NCBI RefSeq assembly: GCF_030252425.1
Contig: NZ_CP126994.1
Location: 1,984,001-2,048,000, forward strand
Source of the DNA: Acidisoma sp. PAMC 29798
GTDB taxonomy: Bacteria; Pseudomonadota; Alphaproteobacteria; Acetobacterales; Acetobacteraceae
Direction: 5' to 3'
Length of the DNA stretch: 64,000 bases
Shown one piece after another: positions 56,302 to 64,000 of this stretch (the stretch's first letter is position 1; the number at the start of each line of letters is the position of its first letter). A model generated the notes under the pieces. That model had not been told where the DNA came from. It searched no databases and saw nothing but the letters and a program-made list of their open reading frames with translations. The position numbers and the translations under genes were made by a program.

Positions 56302-58035
56302 ATGCCGCGCAATTCTCCCGCAGACGTGATCCTAACCCTTCTTGCCAGCAAGAACGCCGACATGCGGGCGACGCGCTTGCGTCGTGGATTGCGGATGGCG
56401 GCCTGCTTCACGATGGTCGGCCTGCTCGCCGCCTGCGCCAGCCACGCGCCGCGCCTGTCCAATGCCGAACAGGCCGGACAGTATAAGGACAATGCCGCTG
56501 GCAATTATGCGCCGCCGGGGCCGCCGAGCGATCCCTGGGGTCCGTATATCGTTCAAGCCTCCCAGCGTTTCGATGTGCCTCAGAGCTGGATTCGCAACGT
56601 GATGCACACCGAATCCGGCGGCCAGCTTTACGTCAATGGCGGCCTGGTGACCTCCGGCGTCGGCGCGATGGGCCTGATGCAGGTGATGCCCGAGACCTAT
56701 CAGGAGCTTCAGGCCCAGTATGGCCTCGGCGACGACCCTTACGCGCCGCATGACAACATCATGGCGGGCACCGCCTATTTGCGCGAAATGTATGACCTGT
56801 TCGGCTCGCCCGGCTTTCTCGCGGCCTATAATGCCGGGCCGCAGCGGCTGAACCAGTATCTGACCGATGGCCGGCCCCTGCCCGCCGAAACGACCCATTA
56901 CGTTGCGATGATCAGCCCCTCCATCCAGGGCGACATGCCGAGTGGCCGGTCCCCGGCTGACCAATTCGCCATGAACAGCATGAACGCACCCAGCGCGCGT
57001 CCCTATAACGGCGGTGCCGTGGCCGGCGCCGATAGTGGGGCGAGCCTGGCCGAAACCGGTGGCGGTGCCGTGGGCGGCGGCAGTCTGGCTGACACGGGCG
57101 GCGGCCTGGTGGGCGGCAGCGGTGGCAACATGATGCTCGCCATGAACAAGCCTGGCGCCCAGCAGCCGACCTTCCAGCCGGCGGCGACCGAGAGTGGCCA
57201 GAGCGCGGACGACCTCAATTCGCAGCAGGTCGCAGCCCATAGCGATGCGCTGGTGGCCGATGGCGGCGGCGCCGTGCCGGCGGACCTGATGGTCGCGACG
57301 AACGAGCCTCGCCCGACGCAGGCCCAGGTCGATCAGCAGGAAGCCGCCGCCGATTCCGCCGCGCCGGATGCCGACAGCGCCCCTGCTCAGGTCGCTGCCT
57401 ATCAGCCCGCCGTGACCCAAGCGCCCGTCTTTCAGACACCTGTCGTTCAGATGCCGATGCGCGTCGCGGTGCTGACGCCGCCGGCGCCCGCGCCGACCCC
57501 GGCGCCGCGCCCCGTCTTCCAGGTGGCCCCCGCCTATCAGCCGTCCTACGGCAGAACCGCCGCACCATCGCAAAGCGCCGCCAATCCGCCGGCCGCCCGC
57601 CTCGCCGCCTTTACCCCGCCGATCCGCCGCACCTATGCAGCGCCGCGGGTCGTTGGCCCCTACGGCACGCAGAATCTGGCGAGCGAGATGAACGAGCCGG
57701 CGGCGTCGCGCTCCGGCGGCGGCCTGCATCTGATCGCACCCGCGATGGCCGATACCATCCCGCTCACGCTGACCGTCGGCGGTGCAGGCTCCTGGGCGAT
57801 CCAAGTGGGTGCTTACGGCAGCGCGAGCGACGCCCGCGAAGCGGTGCAGAGCGCGCGGCAACATGAGCACTTTCAGCTGGCCTCCGCCCGCACCATCGTG
57901 ATGCCGGTGCATGTGTCGCAAAAGCTTCTCTATCGCGCGCGTCTCGCCGGCCTGTCGGAAGGCGCGGCGGTGAATGCCTGCAACGTCATCAGCCGTCATT
58001 CCCCTTGCATGGTCATCTCCCCCGACGCGCAGTAG
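56302..58035 (+). CDS. Lytic transglycosylase lipoprotein with SPOR domain
   Basis: A 577-aa peptidoglycan-cleaving enzyme. A hydrophobic leader ends in LLAAC (lipobox). The SLT domain has catalytic Glu104 in MHTESGG, GLMQVMPETYQEL and FLAAYNAGPQRL. A long Ala/Pro/Gln-rich region follows, then a C-terminal SPOR domain (SWAIQVGAYGSASDAREAVQ) that binds denuded septal glycan. ATG 56302 with GGAGG upstream is chosen; 56227 and 56362 are alternatives. It probably acts in septum remodelling. Confidence 0.88.
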   Translation: MPRNSPADVILTLLASKNADMRATRLRRGLRMAACFTMVGLLAACASHAPRLSNAEQAGQYKDNAAGNYAPPGPPSDPWGPYIVQASQRFDVPQSWIRNVMHTESGGQLYVNGGLVTSGVGAMGLMQVMPETYQELQAQYGLGDDPYAPHDNIMAGTAYLREMYDLFGSPGFLAAYNAGPQRLNQYLTDGRPLPAETTHYVAMISPSIQGDMPSGRSPADQFAMNSMNAPSARPYNGGAVAGADSGASLAETGGGAVGGGSLADTGGGLVGGSGGNMMLAMNKPGAQQPTFQPAATESGQSADDLNSQQVAAHSDALVADGGGAVPADLMVATNEPRPTQAQVDQQEAAADSAAPDADSAPAQVAAYQPAVTQAPVFQTPVVQMPMRVAVLTPPAPAPTPAPRPVFQVAPAYQPSYGRTAAPSQSAANPPAARLAAFTPPIRRTYAAPRVVGPYGTQNLASEMNEPAASRSGGGLHLIAPAMADTIPLTLTVGGAGSWAIQVGAYGSASDAREAVQSARQHEHFQLASARTIVMPVHVSQKLLYRARLAGLSEGAAVNACNVISRHSPCMVISPDAQ

Positions 58036-58065
58036 CCTTGTGGGATCCTGAACGGGTCTCCACCG

Positions 58066-59331
58066 ATGCCATCTGACACGATCGATCTCGTAACGCCTGA
58101 GCTTCTCACAATCCCCGACCTCGCGGCCGCCATGGCCACGGGCGCGCGCGTTTATCGTGTCGCTGAAGTTGCCCCCAAAGCGACGGAACGACAGCCCCTG
58201 CCGCTGATCGCCGGCACCGACGGGTTCACTGAAGAGTGGATCGGGATGTGGCATCGTGAGACCCATCAAGCGTCCGTGCATGCCCTTGCCTGCTATTCGG
58301 CGATGGATGCCGTCATCTCCGGCACCGGAGAGGTCTGGCTAGACGGCCGGCTGATCACCGCGCGGGAGATCATGCACGACTACGTCGCTGTGGGGTACGA
58401 TGTCGCCGGCGGCGGCAATGAGCGCCTTCATGCCGCGTCTCGCCGTCCCATTCGCAGCATCGACACACCCTGCCTCGTGGCGGTTGGCCATGGCATCGCG
58501 GTCTACGGCCATTTCCTGACGGAGATGCTGTTCCGCATCCTGGTGGCACAACGCGCCCTGGCGGCCACGCGCCTCAACTATCAGGTGCTGCTGGATCAGG
58601 CCGCGCCTGACTGGCTTCTGAAAATCCTGACGGATGACCTTGGCATCCCGGCCTCAGCCATGGTGTTTTTCCAACCGGAGATCGAGCAGGTCCGCCTGCG
58701 CCACGCCATCTTGCCCAGCCGGATCTACACCGAATATCGCTTCCATCCGGCGGCCGACGACATGCTGGCGGCGCTGCTGGCGCGCCTGGACCTGCCCGAA
58801 GGCGACGCCTTGCCCCGGCGGATCTTCATCGCGCGCGGAACATTCCATAACATCGCCGCGCCCCATCGGGTCTGCGTCAACGAGCAGGCCCTGATCGACA
58901 TAGCTGTGACCCGGCACGGCTTCACGCCTGTGACCGTCGAGACCATGGGCTGGCGCGCGCAAATCGCGCTGTTCCGCAACGCCGAAATGGTACTGGGTCA
59001 GGCGGGCAGCGGGCTGCACAACACGCTATTCTGCCAGCCCGGCACGCAGGTCGCCTCCATCGGCTTGACGAACCTCATGCAATCGATGATCGGCACGCTG
59101 CGGGGCCAACACCCGGCCTTCATTTCAAACGACTTCACGCTCGTGGGCGAGTTCACCGTCGATGAGGCGATGTTCGCGACATTCCTCGACCGCGTCTGCG
59201 GTATCGAAGCCGAAGTGGAGCCCGAGCCCGAGCCTGAGCCGGTTGTGCTTTTGGAGGCGTTCGCGGTGGTGGAACCGGCGCCAGTGCCGGCACCCGCGCG
59301 CGGATTCTGGAAGCGGCTTTTCGGCGGATAA
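58066..59331 (+). CDS. Glycosyltransferase family 61 protein
   Basis: A 421-aa GT61 (DUF563) enzyme. Features include YGHFLTEMLFRILVAQ, RRIFIARGTFHNIA, and the C-terminal donor-binding block IALFRNAEMVLGQAGSGLHN with FCQPGTQVASIG. The tail is Glu/Pro/Val-rich and ends in ARGFWKRLFGG. Acetic-acid bacteria carry several such enzymes near exopolysaccharide genes. Acceptor and donor are unknown. The stop codon lies inside a palindrome shared with serS. Confidence 0.85.
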   Translation: MPSDTIDLVTPELLTIPDLAAAMATGARVYRVAEVAPKATERQPLPLIAGTDGFTEEWIGMWHRETHQASVHALACYSAMDAVISGTGEVWLDGRLITAREIMHDYVAVGYDVAGGGNERLHAASRRPIRSIDTPCLVAVGHGIAVYGHFLTEMLFRILVAQRALAATRLNYQVLLDQAAPDWLLKILTDDLGIPASAMVFFQPEIEQVRLRHAILPSRIYTEYRFHPAADDMLAALLARLDLPEGDALPRRIFIARGTFHNIAAPHRVCVNEQALIDIAVTRHGFTPVTVETMGWRAQIALFRNAEMVLGQAGSGLHNTLFCQPGTQVASIGLTNLMQSMIGTLRGQHPAFISNDFTLVGEFTVDEAMFATFLDRVCGIEAEVEPEPEPEPVVLLEAFAVVEPAPVPAPARGFWKRLFGG

Positions 59332-59347
59332 CGGAGCGTTATCCGCC
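59323..59347. repeat. Palindromic repeat, copy 5, carrying both stop codons (GT61/serS)
   Basis: GGCGGATAACG (59323-59333) and CGTTATCCGCC (59337-59347) form a perfect 11-bp stem with a GAG loop. The TAA of the GT61 gene (59329-59331) and that of serS (59339-59341, minus strand) both fall within it. It could be a bidirectional terminator. Confidence 0.8.
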
Positions 59348-60610
59348 AATACGCTCCAACCCGCCCAGATACGGCCGCAGCGCGGCCGGCACGGCAATCG
59401 ACCCATCCGCCTGCTGATGATTTTCCATCACCGCCACCAAAGCACGGCCAACCGCGACGCCCGATCCGTTCAGCGTATGGACGAAAGCCAGCGTCTTGCC
59501 GTCCGCCGCGCGAAAGCGGGCATTCATCCGCCGGGCCTGGAAGTCCCGCGTATTCGAGCAAGAACTGATTTCGCGATACATGCCCTGCCCCGGTAGCCAG
59601 ACTTCGAGATCGAAGGTCTTCACCGCGCCGAAGCCGGTGTCACCCGCGCAGAGCAGCATGCGACGATAAGGGAGTTCCAGCCGCTCCAGCACCGTCTCGG
59701 CACAGCGGGTCATGCGCTCATGCTCCGCCTCACTGTCCATCGGCCCGACAATGGAGACCATCTCGACCTTGCGGAACTGGTGCTGGCGCAGCATGCCGCG
59801 CGTGTCGCGCCCGGCTGAGCCCGCCTCACTGCGGAAACAATCGGTCAGCGCCGTCATCCGCCACGGCAGCCTGGCCGCCGCCGTGATCTCGTTCGCCGCC
59901 ATATTGGTCAGCGGCACCTCGGCGGTGGGGATCAGCCAGCGACCGTCGGTGGTGCGGAACAGATCCTCGGCGAATTTCGGCAATTGGTTGGTGCCATAGA
60001 CGGCGGCGTCGTTGACGAGGGACGGCACCGCCATCTCCTCGAACCCATGCTCGGTCGTATGCAGGTCGAGCATGAACTGGCCAAGCGCCCGCTCCAGCCG
60101 CGCCAGGCCGCCGCGCAGCACGGTGAAGCGCGCGCCTGACAGCTTCGTCGCGTTGGCGAAGTCCATCATGCCAAGCGCCTCGCCCAGCTCGAAATGCTGG
60201 CGCGCCGGAAAATCGAGCGTCGGCGGTTGCCCCCAGGTCTTCAGCACGACATTGGCGGTCTCGTCCCGCCCCTCGGGCACATCGGGGTCGAGGATGTTCG
60301 GCAGCGCGTCCAGGGTGTGCTTGATGGCGGCATCGCAGGCGTCCGCTTCCGCTTGCAGCCCCTCCATCTCGCCGCGCAGGGCAGTGCCTTCGGCCTCCAG
60401 CAGCGTGGTGTCCTCGCCGCTCTTTTTGGCACGGCCAATGTCGCGGGACAGTTCGTTGCGGCGCGCCTGCTTTTCCTGCAACAGGCCGAGCGCCGTGCGG
60501 CGACGGGAATCCTGGTCGAGGATGGCAGCACTTACGCCAGGCAGGCGACGGCGCGCCATGGCGGCGTCGAAGGCATCAGGATCAGCGCGAATGGCGCGGA
60601 TGTCGTGCAT
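59339..60610 (-). CDS. serS: Seryl-tRNA synthetase
   Basis: A 423-aa class II synthetase. The N-terminal coiled-coil arm ([20 protein letters not shown]) contacts tRNA-Ser. Catalytic motif 2 is in [20 protein letters not shown] and motif 3 in [25 protein letters not shown] is the serine-binding motif. It lies 4 bp after tatC on the same strand, as in other alphaproteobacteria. Confidence 0.97.
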   Translation of the reverse strand: MHDIRAIRADPDAFDAAMARRRLPGVSAAILDQDSRRRTALGLLQEKQARRNELSRDIGRAKKSGEDTTLLEAEGTALRGEMEGLQAEADACDAAIKHTLDALPNILDPDVPEGRDETANVVLKTWGQPPTLDFPARQHFELGEALGMMDFANATKLSGARFTVLRGGLARLERALGQFMLDLHTTEHGFEEMAVPSLVNDAAVYGTNQLPKFAEDLFRTTDGRWLIPTAEVPLTNMAANEITAAARLPWRMTALTDCFRSEAGSAGRDTRGMLRQHQFRKVEMVSIVGPMDSEAEHERMTRCAETVLERLELPYRRMLLCAGDTGFGAVKTFDLEVWLPGQGMYREISSCSNTRDFQARRMNARFRAADGKTLAFVHTLNGSGVAVGRALVAVMENHQQADGSIAVPAALRPYLGGLERIGG

Positions 60611-60614
60611 GGGT

Positions 60615-61409
60615 TTAGGCGTCCTCGACGATCTTCGGCTCGACGATGCGCACGGCGATGATCGAAATTTCGTACAGCACGATCAGCGGCACGGCGAGGC
60701 CGGTCTGGGTCAGCACATCCGGCGGTGTCAGCACCGCGGCGACGACAAAACAACCGACATAGGCGTAGCGGCGAAACTTCTTCAGCGTCTTGGAACTGAT
60801 GATGCCGACCTTGCCCATCAGCGTGAGCGCAACCGGCAGTTCGAAGGCGACGCCGAAGGCGAAGACTAACCGCATGACCAGGCCGAGGTAGTCCGACACA
60901 CGGGCCATCAGCTCGATCTGCAAGCCGTCCGCGCCGGCATGGCTTGTCGGTGTCTGGAAGCTCAAGAAGAAGCGAAAGGCAGTCGGGAAGATGAAGTAAT
61001 AGGCGAGCGCCGCACCGGCCAGAAACAATACCGGGGTCGCCACGATGAACGGCAGCATGGCGCGCTTTTCGCTGCGGTACAGGCCCGGCGCGATGAACAG
61101 CCAAAGCTGCGTCGACATGATCGGGAAGGACACGAAAACGGCCGCGTAGACCGACACCTTGATGTAGGTGAAGAAGGCCTCATACAGCGCGGTGTAGATC
61201 ATGCGCGGCTCTTCGCCGCGCGACTTCAGGATCGACACCAGCGGATGCGCCAGGAAGGCGTAAATCTGAAAGGAGAAGTGGTAGCAGACGAAAAAGGCGA
61301 TCAGGAAGCCGCCCGCCGACCATAGGAGTCGGGTCCGCAGCTCGCTCAGATGCTCCAGAAGATGCATCGGCTTGTCGTCGATCGGATCTGCTTCGTCGCG
61401 CGTCGCCAC
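60615..61409 (-). CDS. tatC: Twin-arginine translocase subunit TatC
   Basis: A 264-aa polytopic protein with six membrane helices. [17 protein letters not shown] is the TatC N-terminal motif that recognises twin-arginine signals, with [20 protein letters not shown] and [14 protein letters not shown] later. It follows tatB by 42 bp. The endoglucanase in this window has a matching signal. Confidence 0.97.
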   Translation of the reverse strand: MATRDEADPIDDKPMHLLEHLSELRTRLLWSAGGFLIAFFVCYHFSFQIYAFLAHPLVSILKSRGEEPRMIYTALYEAFFTYIKVSVYAAVFVSFPIMSTQLWLFIAPGLYRSEKRAMLPFIVATPVLFLAGAALAYYFIFPTAFRFFLSFQTPTSHAGADGLQIELMARVSDYLGLVMRLVFAFGVAFELPVALTLMGKVGIISSKTLKKFRRYAYVGCFVVAAVLTPPDVLTQTGLAVPLIVLYEISIIAVRIVEPKIVEDA

Positions 61410-61451
61410 AGCCTGCTGCCTCGAATGTCTGGGGTGGAGACTGGTGGGCCG

Positions 61452-61958
61452 TTACCGGCGGATGCCAGGCGGGATGAAGGCCGGGCGCTTCGGCGCCAAG
61501 GTAATGCCCGGCGGAATGAAAGACGGTGTCAGCGGACCGTCCGACACCATGTCTGCGGTGATGTCGTCCGGCCGGTCGATGGCATATTCCGGAAACTGCC
61601 CCACCGCGACCGTTTCGACGGGCAGATCGGCGGCGGAGATCGGCCCCATATGAACGGATTTGGTGCCCATGGGATCGGCGAAGGCGGATTTGATGGTGTT
61701 GTCAGGGTCCAGCATCTTGCCAAGCTGGCCGCGCACGTTCAGCCCGCTGCGCAATTCCTGGATGGAATCACGCACCTCATGCAGATTGGCCTCTCGCACG
61801 AGGTCATCCATCTGGCCCTGAAAGTCGCCGGCCATCCTGCGGGCCTTTTTGATCAGACCCGTGATGGTACGGATCGCGACCGGCATGTCTTTCGGGCCGA
61901 TGGCCACGAGTGCCACCACGCCTACCAAGGCGATTTCGGACCAGGCAAAATCGAACAT
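61452..61958 (-). CDS. tatB: Twin-arginine translocase subunit TatB
   Basis: A 168-aa protein with a membrane helix (MFDFAWSEIALVGVVALVAI), the GPKDMP hinge and an amphipathic helix (IRTITGLIKKARRMAGDFQG) as in TatB. The C-terminus has a repeated FIPPGI (FIPPGITLAP and AFIPPGIRR), probably disordered. No tatA is present between scpB and this gene. The length and longer cytoplasmic helix favour TatB over TatA. Confidence 0.92.
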   Translation of the reverse strand: MFDFAWSEIALVGVVALVAIGPKDMPVAIRTITGLIKKARRMAGDFQGQMDDLVREANLHEVRDSIQELRSGLNVRGQLGKMLDPDNTIKSAFADPMGTKSVHMGPISAADLPVETVAVGQFPEYAIDRPDDITADMVSDGPLTPSFIPPGITLAPKRPAFIPPGIRR

Positions 61959-61998
61959 ATGTGGCGGTAGCCCCCCAAGGCCGACTGCTAGCAGGAAG

Positions 61999-62592
61999 TT
62001 AGGTATTGGGGAACTGCGCCGCCTCCGTCCCCATCGGTGTCTCGGGCGGGTTGGTCGCCATCAAGGCGGTGTCGTTCATCAGATCGTCACGGCGCGGCAG
62101 GTCGCTCAAGGCCTTCAGGCCGAACTTGGACAGGAAGGCGGGTGTCGTCGCCCATAAGGTCGGGCGGCCTGGCGAGTCTCGACGACCGGCGGGGGCGATC
62201 AGCTCCGCCTCCAAAAGCGTGTCCATGGTAGACTGGGAGAGTGTGGTGCCGCGCACCTCCTCAATCTCGCCACGCGTGACGGGCTGGCGATAGGCGATGA
62301 TGGCGAGCGTCTCCATGGCCACGCGCGGCAGGCGGCGCGGCACCTCGATCACGCGGGTCAGGCGCGGCGCGAGATCGGGCGCGGTGCGGAACTGCACGCC
62401 GCCCCCGACCGCCACCAGTTCCACGCCACGCCCGGCATAGCGCTCACGGAGCGCGGCGATGACGGTCTCCGCCTCCTCCGTATCGGGCAAGAGGGCGGTG
62501 AGTGCACGCATCGACACGGGCGCGGCGGCGGCGAAGAGCATCGCCTCCACCAAGCGGAGCGAATCGTCGGAGATGGTCGTGGTGTCAGTCAT
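61999..62592 (-). CDS. scpB: Segregation and condensation protein B
   Basis: A 197-aa winged-helix kleisin partner of SMC. It shows LRLVEAMLFAAAAPVSMRAL, LPRVAMETLAIIAYRQPVTR and GRRDSPGRPTLWATTPAFLS. MTDTTTISDDS is the likely start (62592); an in-frame extension runs into a palindromic repeat. It works with ScpA and SMC in chromosome segregation. Confidence 0.94.
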   Translation of the reverse strand: MTDTTTISDDSLRLVEAMLFAAAAPVSMRALTALLPDTEEAETVIAALRERYAGRGVELVAVGGGVQFRTAPDLAPRLTRVIEVPRRLPRVAMETLAIIAYRQPVTRGEIEEVRGTTLSQSTMDTLLEAELIAPAGRRDSPGRPTLWATTPAFLSKFGLKALSDLPRRDDLMNDTALMATNPPETPMGTEAAQFPNT

Positions 62593-62613
62593 TCGTACGT
62601 TCCGCCCCATGAC

Positions 62614-62684
62614 GGTGGATTGCGCTGCGCTTATCCACCCTACGACGCCCTTTTGTAGGGTGGATAAGCGCAGCGCCATCCACC
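62614..62684. repeat. Dispersed palindromic repeat, copy 6 (scpA-scpB)
   Basis: Two nearly identical 30-bp units sit head to head: GGTGGAT...ATCCACCCTAC (62614-62643) and GTAGGGTGGAT...ATCCACC (62655-62684), each containing the GCGC(T/A)GCGC core. They can pair with each other as a 30-bp cruciform with two mismatches or fold individually. This is the most complete copy. Confidence 0.8.
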
Positions 62685-62691
62685 AACCCGG

Positions 62692-63453
62692 CTACTCGCT
62701 GCCACGCTTGACCATGATCGGTCCGAAGGTCTCGTCCTGACGCAGGTCGATCGCGCCGCCCCGTGCCATCTCCAGCCCCGCGAGCAGCGTGCTCGCCAGG
62801 GCCGCGCGGCGGGCAAGCGGCTCCAACGGCGTCACCTCGGGCAGGAAACTCATCAGCTCCGTCCAGTCCGGCATCTGCCCAAGCATCAACCCCAGCCGCC
62901 GCAACGCGTCCTGCACGCTCCACCACACCATCGGGCGCGGCACATAGCGGCGGGTCGCGGCCTGCCGGCGGAGCGCGCCGATATGGCCGCGCAATAGGCT
63001 CGGCAGATCGAGCAACAGGCCCGAACGATCCGTCTCGGTCAGGTTTTCGGGCATGCCCCGCGCGAAGACATCCAGACCCAGTTGCGGCCGGCGCCCGAGC
63101 CACAGCGCCGCCGCGCGCATCGCCTGCAATTCTGCCAGCCGTCCGGCCAGCGTCTCGGCCGCCATGTCGGCGTCTTCCGCCTCCTCCACCCCCGCCGGCA
63201 CCAGCAGGCGCGACTTCAGCCAGGCGAGCCAGGCGGCCATCACCAGCCAATCGGCCGCGAGTTCCAGCCGGATGCGCCGCGCACCCTCGATGATGGCGAG
63301 ATACTGGTCCACGAGAGCGAGGATCGAGATTTTCGAGAGGTCCAGCTTCTGGCCGCGCGCGAGATCGAGCAGCAGATCGAGCGGCCCCTCGAACCCCTCC
63401 AGCCGCAGCATCAGGCTGGAGCCGCCCTCCGCCGTGACGGGCGTTTCAGACAC
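62692..63453 (-). CDS. scpA: Segregation and condensation protein A
   Basis: A 253-aa kleisin that bridges the SMC heads. LRLEGFEGPLDLLLDLARGQ is the ScpA N-terminal motif, followed by KISILALVDQYLAIIE and the C-terminal winged helix (SFLPEVTPLEPLARRAALAS). The GTG start overlaps the upstream protease gene by 8 bp. Confidence 0.94.
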   Translation of the reverse strand: MSETPVTAEGGSSLMLRLEGFEGPLDLLLDLARGQKLDLSKISILALVDQYLAIIEGARRIRLELAADWLVMAAWLAWLKSRLLVPAGVEEAEDADMAAETLAGRLAELQAMRAAALWLGRRPQLGLDVFARGMPENLTETDRSGLLLDLPSLLRGHIGALRRQAATRRYVPRPMVWWSVQDALRRLGLMLGQMPDWTELMSFLPEVTPLEPLARRAALASTLLAGLEMARGGAIDLRQDETFGPIMVKRGSE

Positions 63454-64000
63454 TCTGCCCGGCGAGGTTGAAGACCAGACGCATGGTCCAGGGCACGATG
63501 CGATTCAGCAGATCGTGGATCGGGTCGAAGGACCAGCCAAACTGGCGGGAGGCTTCGGGCACGATGAAGATTAGCAGCAGCACGATGGCGATTCCGGCGC
63601 GCTCCATCCGCGCCCAGCGCTGCGCCAGGGGCAGTGGCAGCAGTCCGACGATGATGCGGCCGCCATCCAGCGGCGGAATCGGCAGCAGATTGAACAGGCC
63701 GAGCACGACATTGGCCAGGATGAAGTCCTGGATGAAATTCGTCGCCGGCACGATGGCGCCGGCATTCACATAAGGCAGTAGCCACGCCGCCAGGGCGCCG
63801 AGCCAGGCAAGGAAGAAGTTCATCGCGGGACCGGCGGCGGCGACCAGCATCATGCCCCGCCGGGGGTCGCGAAACCGCCATGCTGCGACTGGCACAGGCT
63901 TCGCCCAGCCGAACATGAAGACCACGCGCCCGATCGACACGAGCTGACCGATCAGCAACAGGCCGGGCAGGATGATGGTCCCGACGCGGTCGATATGGCG
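63446..64000 (-). CDS. Site-2 protease family (M50) membrane protein, N-terminus beyond window
   Basis: The C-terminal part of a polytopic metalloprotease. The frame is open at the right edge, reading RHIDRVGTIILPGLLLIGQL. The second metal-site motif is in NLLPIPPLDGGRIIVGLLP, and GWAKPVPVAAWRFRDPRRGM is typical of the short SpoIVFB/YwhC group. The HExxH motif lies outside. It precedes scpA, as in many alphaproteobacteria. Confidence 0.9.
   Translation of the reverse strand, partial: RHIDRVGTIILPGLLLIGQLVSIGRVVFMFGWAKPVPVAAWRFRDPRRGMMLVAAAGPAMNFFLAWLGALAAWLLPYVNAGAIVPATNFIQDFILANVVLGLFNLLPIPPLDGGRIIVGLLPLPLAQRWARMERAGIAIVLLLIFIVPEASRQFGWSFDPIHDLLNRIVPWTMRLVFNLAGQSV

Overview
The window is high-GC alphaproteobacterial chromosome, best explained as a member of the Acetobacteraceae (acetic-acid-bacteria relatives). 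The main evidence is a bacterial-cellulose operon with a fused BcsA-BcsB polypeptide, BcsD, a GH8 endoglucanase and a proline-rich CcpAx/BcsH-like protein. Supporting evidence is the gene order yebC-ruvCAB-ybgC-tolQRAB-pal, scpA-scpB-tatB-tatC-serS and serC-serA, and alphaproteobacterial REP-like palindromes. No insertion sequence, prophage, CRISPR array or rRNA was seen. Most of the window is core chromosome; the accessory-looking parts are 516-1410, the sigma/anti-sigma cluster at 34.7-36.4 kb, the cellulose operon, and the small polysaccharide-export group at 54-59.3 kb.

Layout. 1-1.9 kb: 3' end of an EAL c-di-GMP phosphodiesterase, a small unknown gene behind a palindromic operator, a gene-poor stretch, tRNA-Thr(GGT) and a small secreted glycine-rich protein. 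2-15 kb: murJ, a PHB-depolymerase-type esterase, a DUF29 protein, aspS, glgX, rnd, a coiled-coil protein, an Fsr-type MFS exporter, der and lexA. 15-28.6 kb: a DUF4760-like protein, an orphan AbrB-type antitoxin, yebC-ruvC-ruvA-ruvB-ybgC-tolQ-tolR-tolA-tolB-pal as a tightly packed, largely overlapping run closed by a strong terminator, then cpoB, tilS, a 69-codon coupled ORF and ftsH. 28.6-39.5 kb: folP, glmM, thiD, an acyltransferase, a DUF1223 protein, DUF6314/bioY, a sigma factor/NrsF/Met-rich small protein cluster, serC-serA and a 47-aa membrane protein. 39.6-52.9 kb: a zinc alcohol dehydrogenase, then the cellulose operon GH8-bcsH-like-bcsQ-bcsAB-bcsC-bcsD. 52.9-64 kb: accA, a two-gene polysaccharide ABC exporter, a lipoprotein, a lytic transglycosylase with SPOR domain, a GT61 glycosyltransferase, serS-tatC-tatB-scpB-scpA and a truncated site-2 protease.

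How the genes work together. The cellulose cluster is a complete secretion system: BcsA (PilZ-controlled inner-membrane synthase) fused to BcsB, BcsC outer-membrane TPR porin, periplasmic BcsD, a proline-rich partner, a MinD-type ATPase (BcsQ) and a periplasmic endoglucanase with a twin-arginine signal. Having BcsQ together with a CcpAx-like protein, BcsD and the BcsAB fusion differs from the textbook Komagataeibacter operon and is the most interesting system here. The Tol-Pal-CpoB block, MurJ, GlmM, FtsH and the lytic transglycosylase form an envelope theme; TatBC would export the endoglucanase.

A dispersed palindromic repeat (GGYGGA...AAGCGCAGCG...TCCRCC type) occurs at six or more intergenic sites, sometimes overlapping stop codons. 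All functional calls are from reading the translated sequence; no database search was run.
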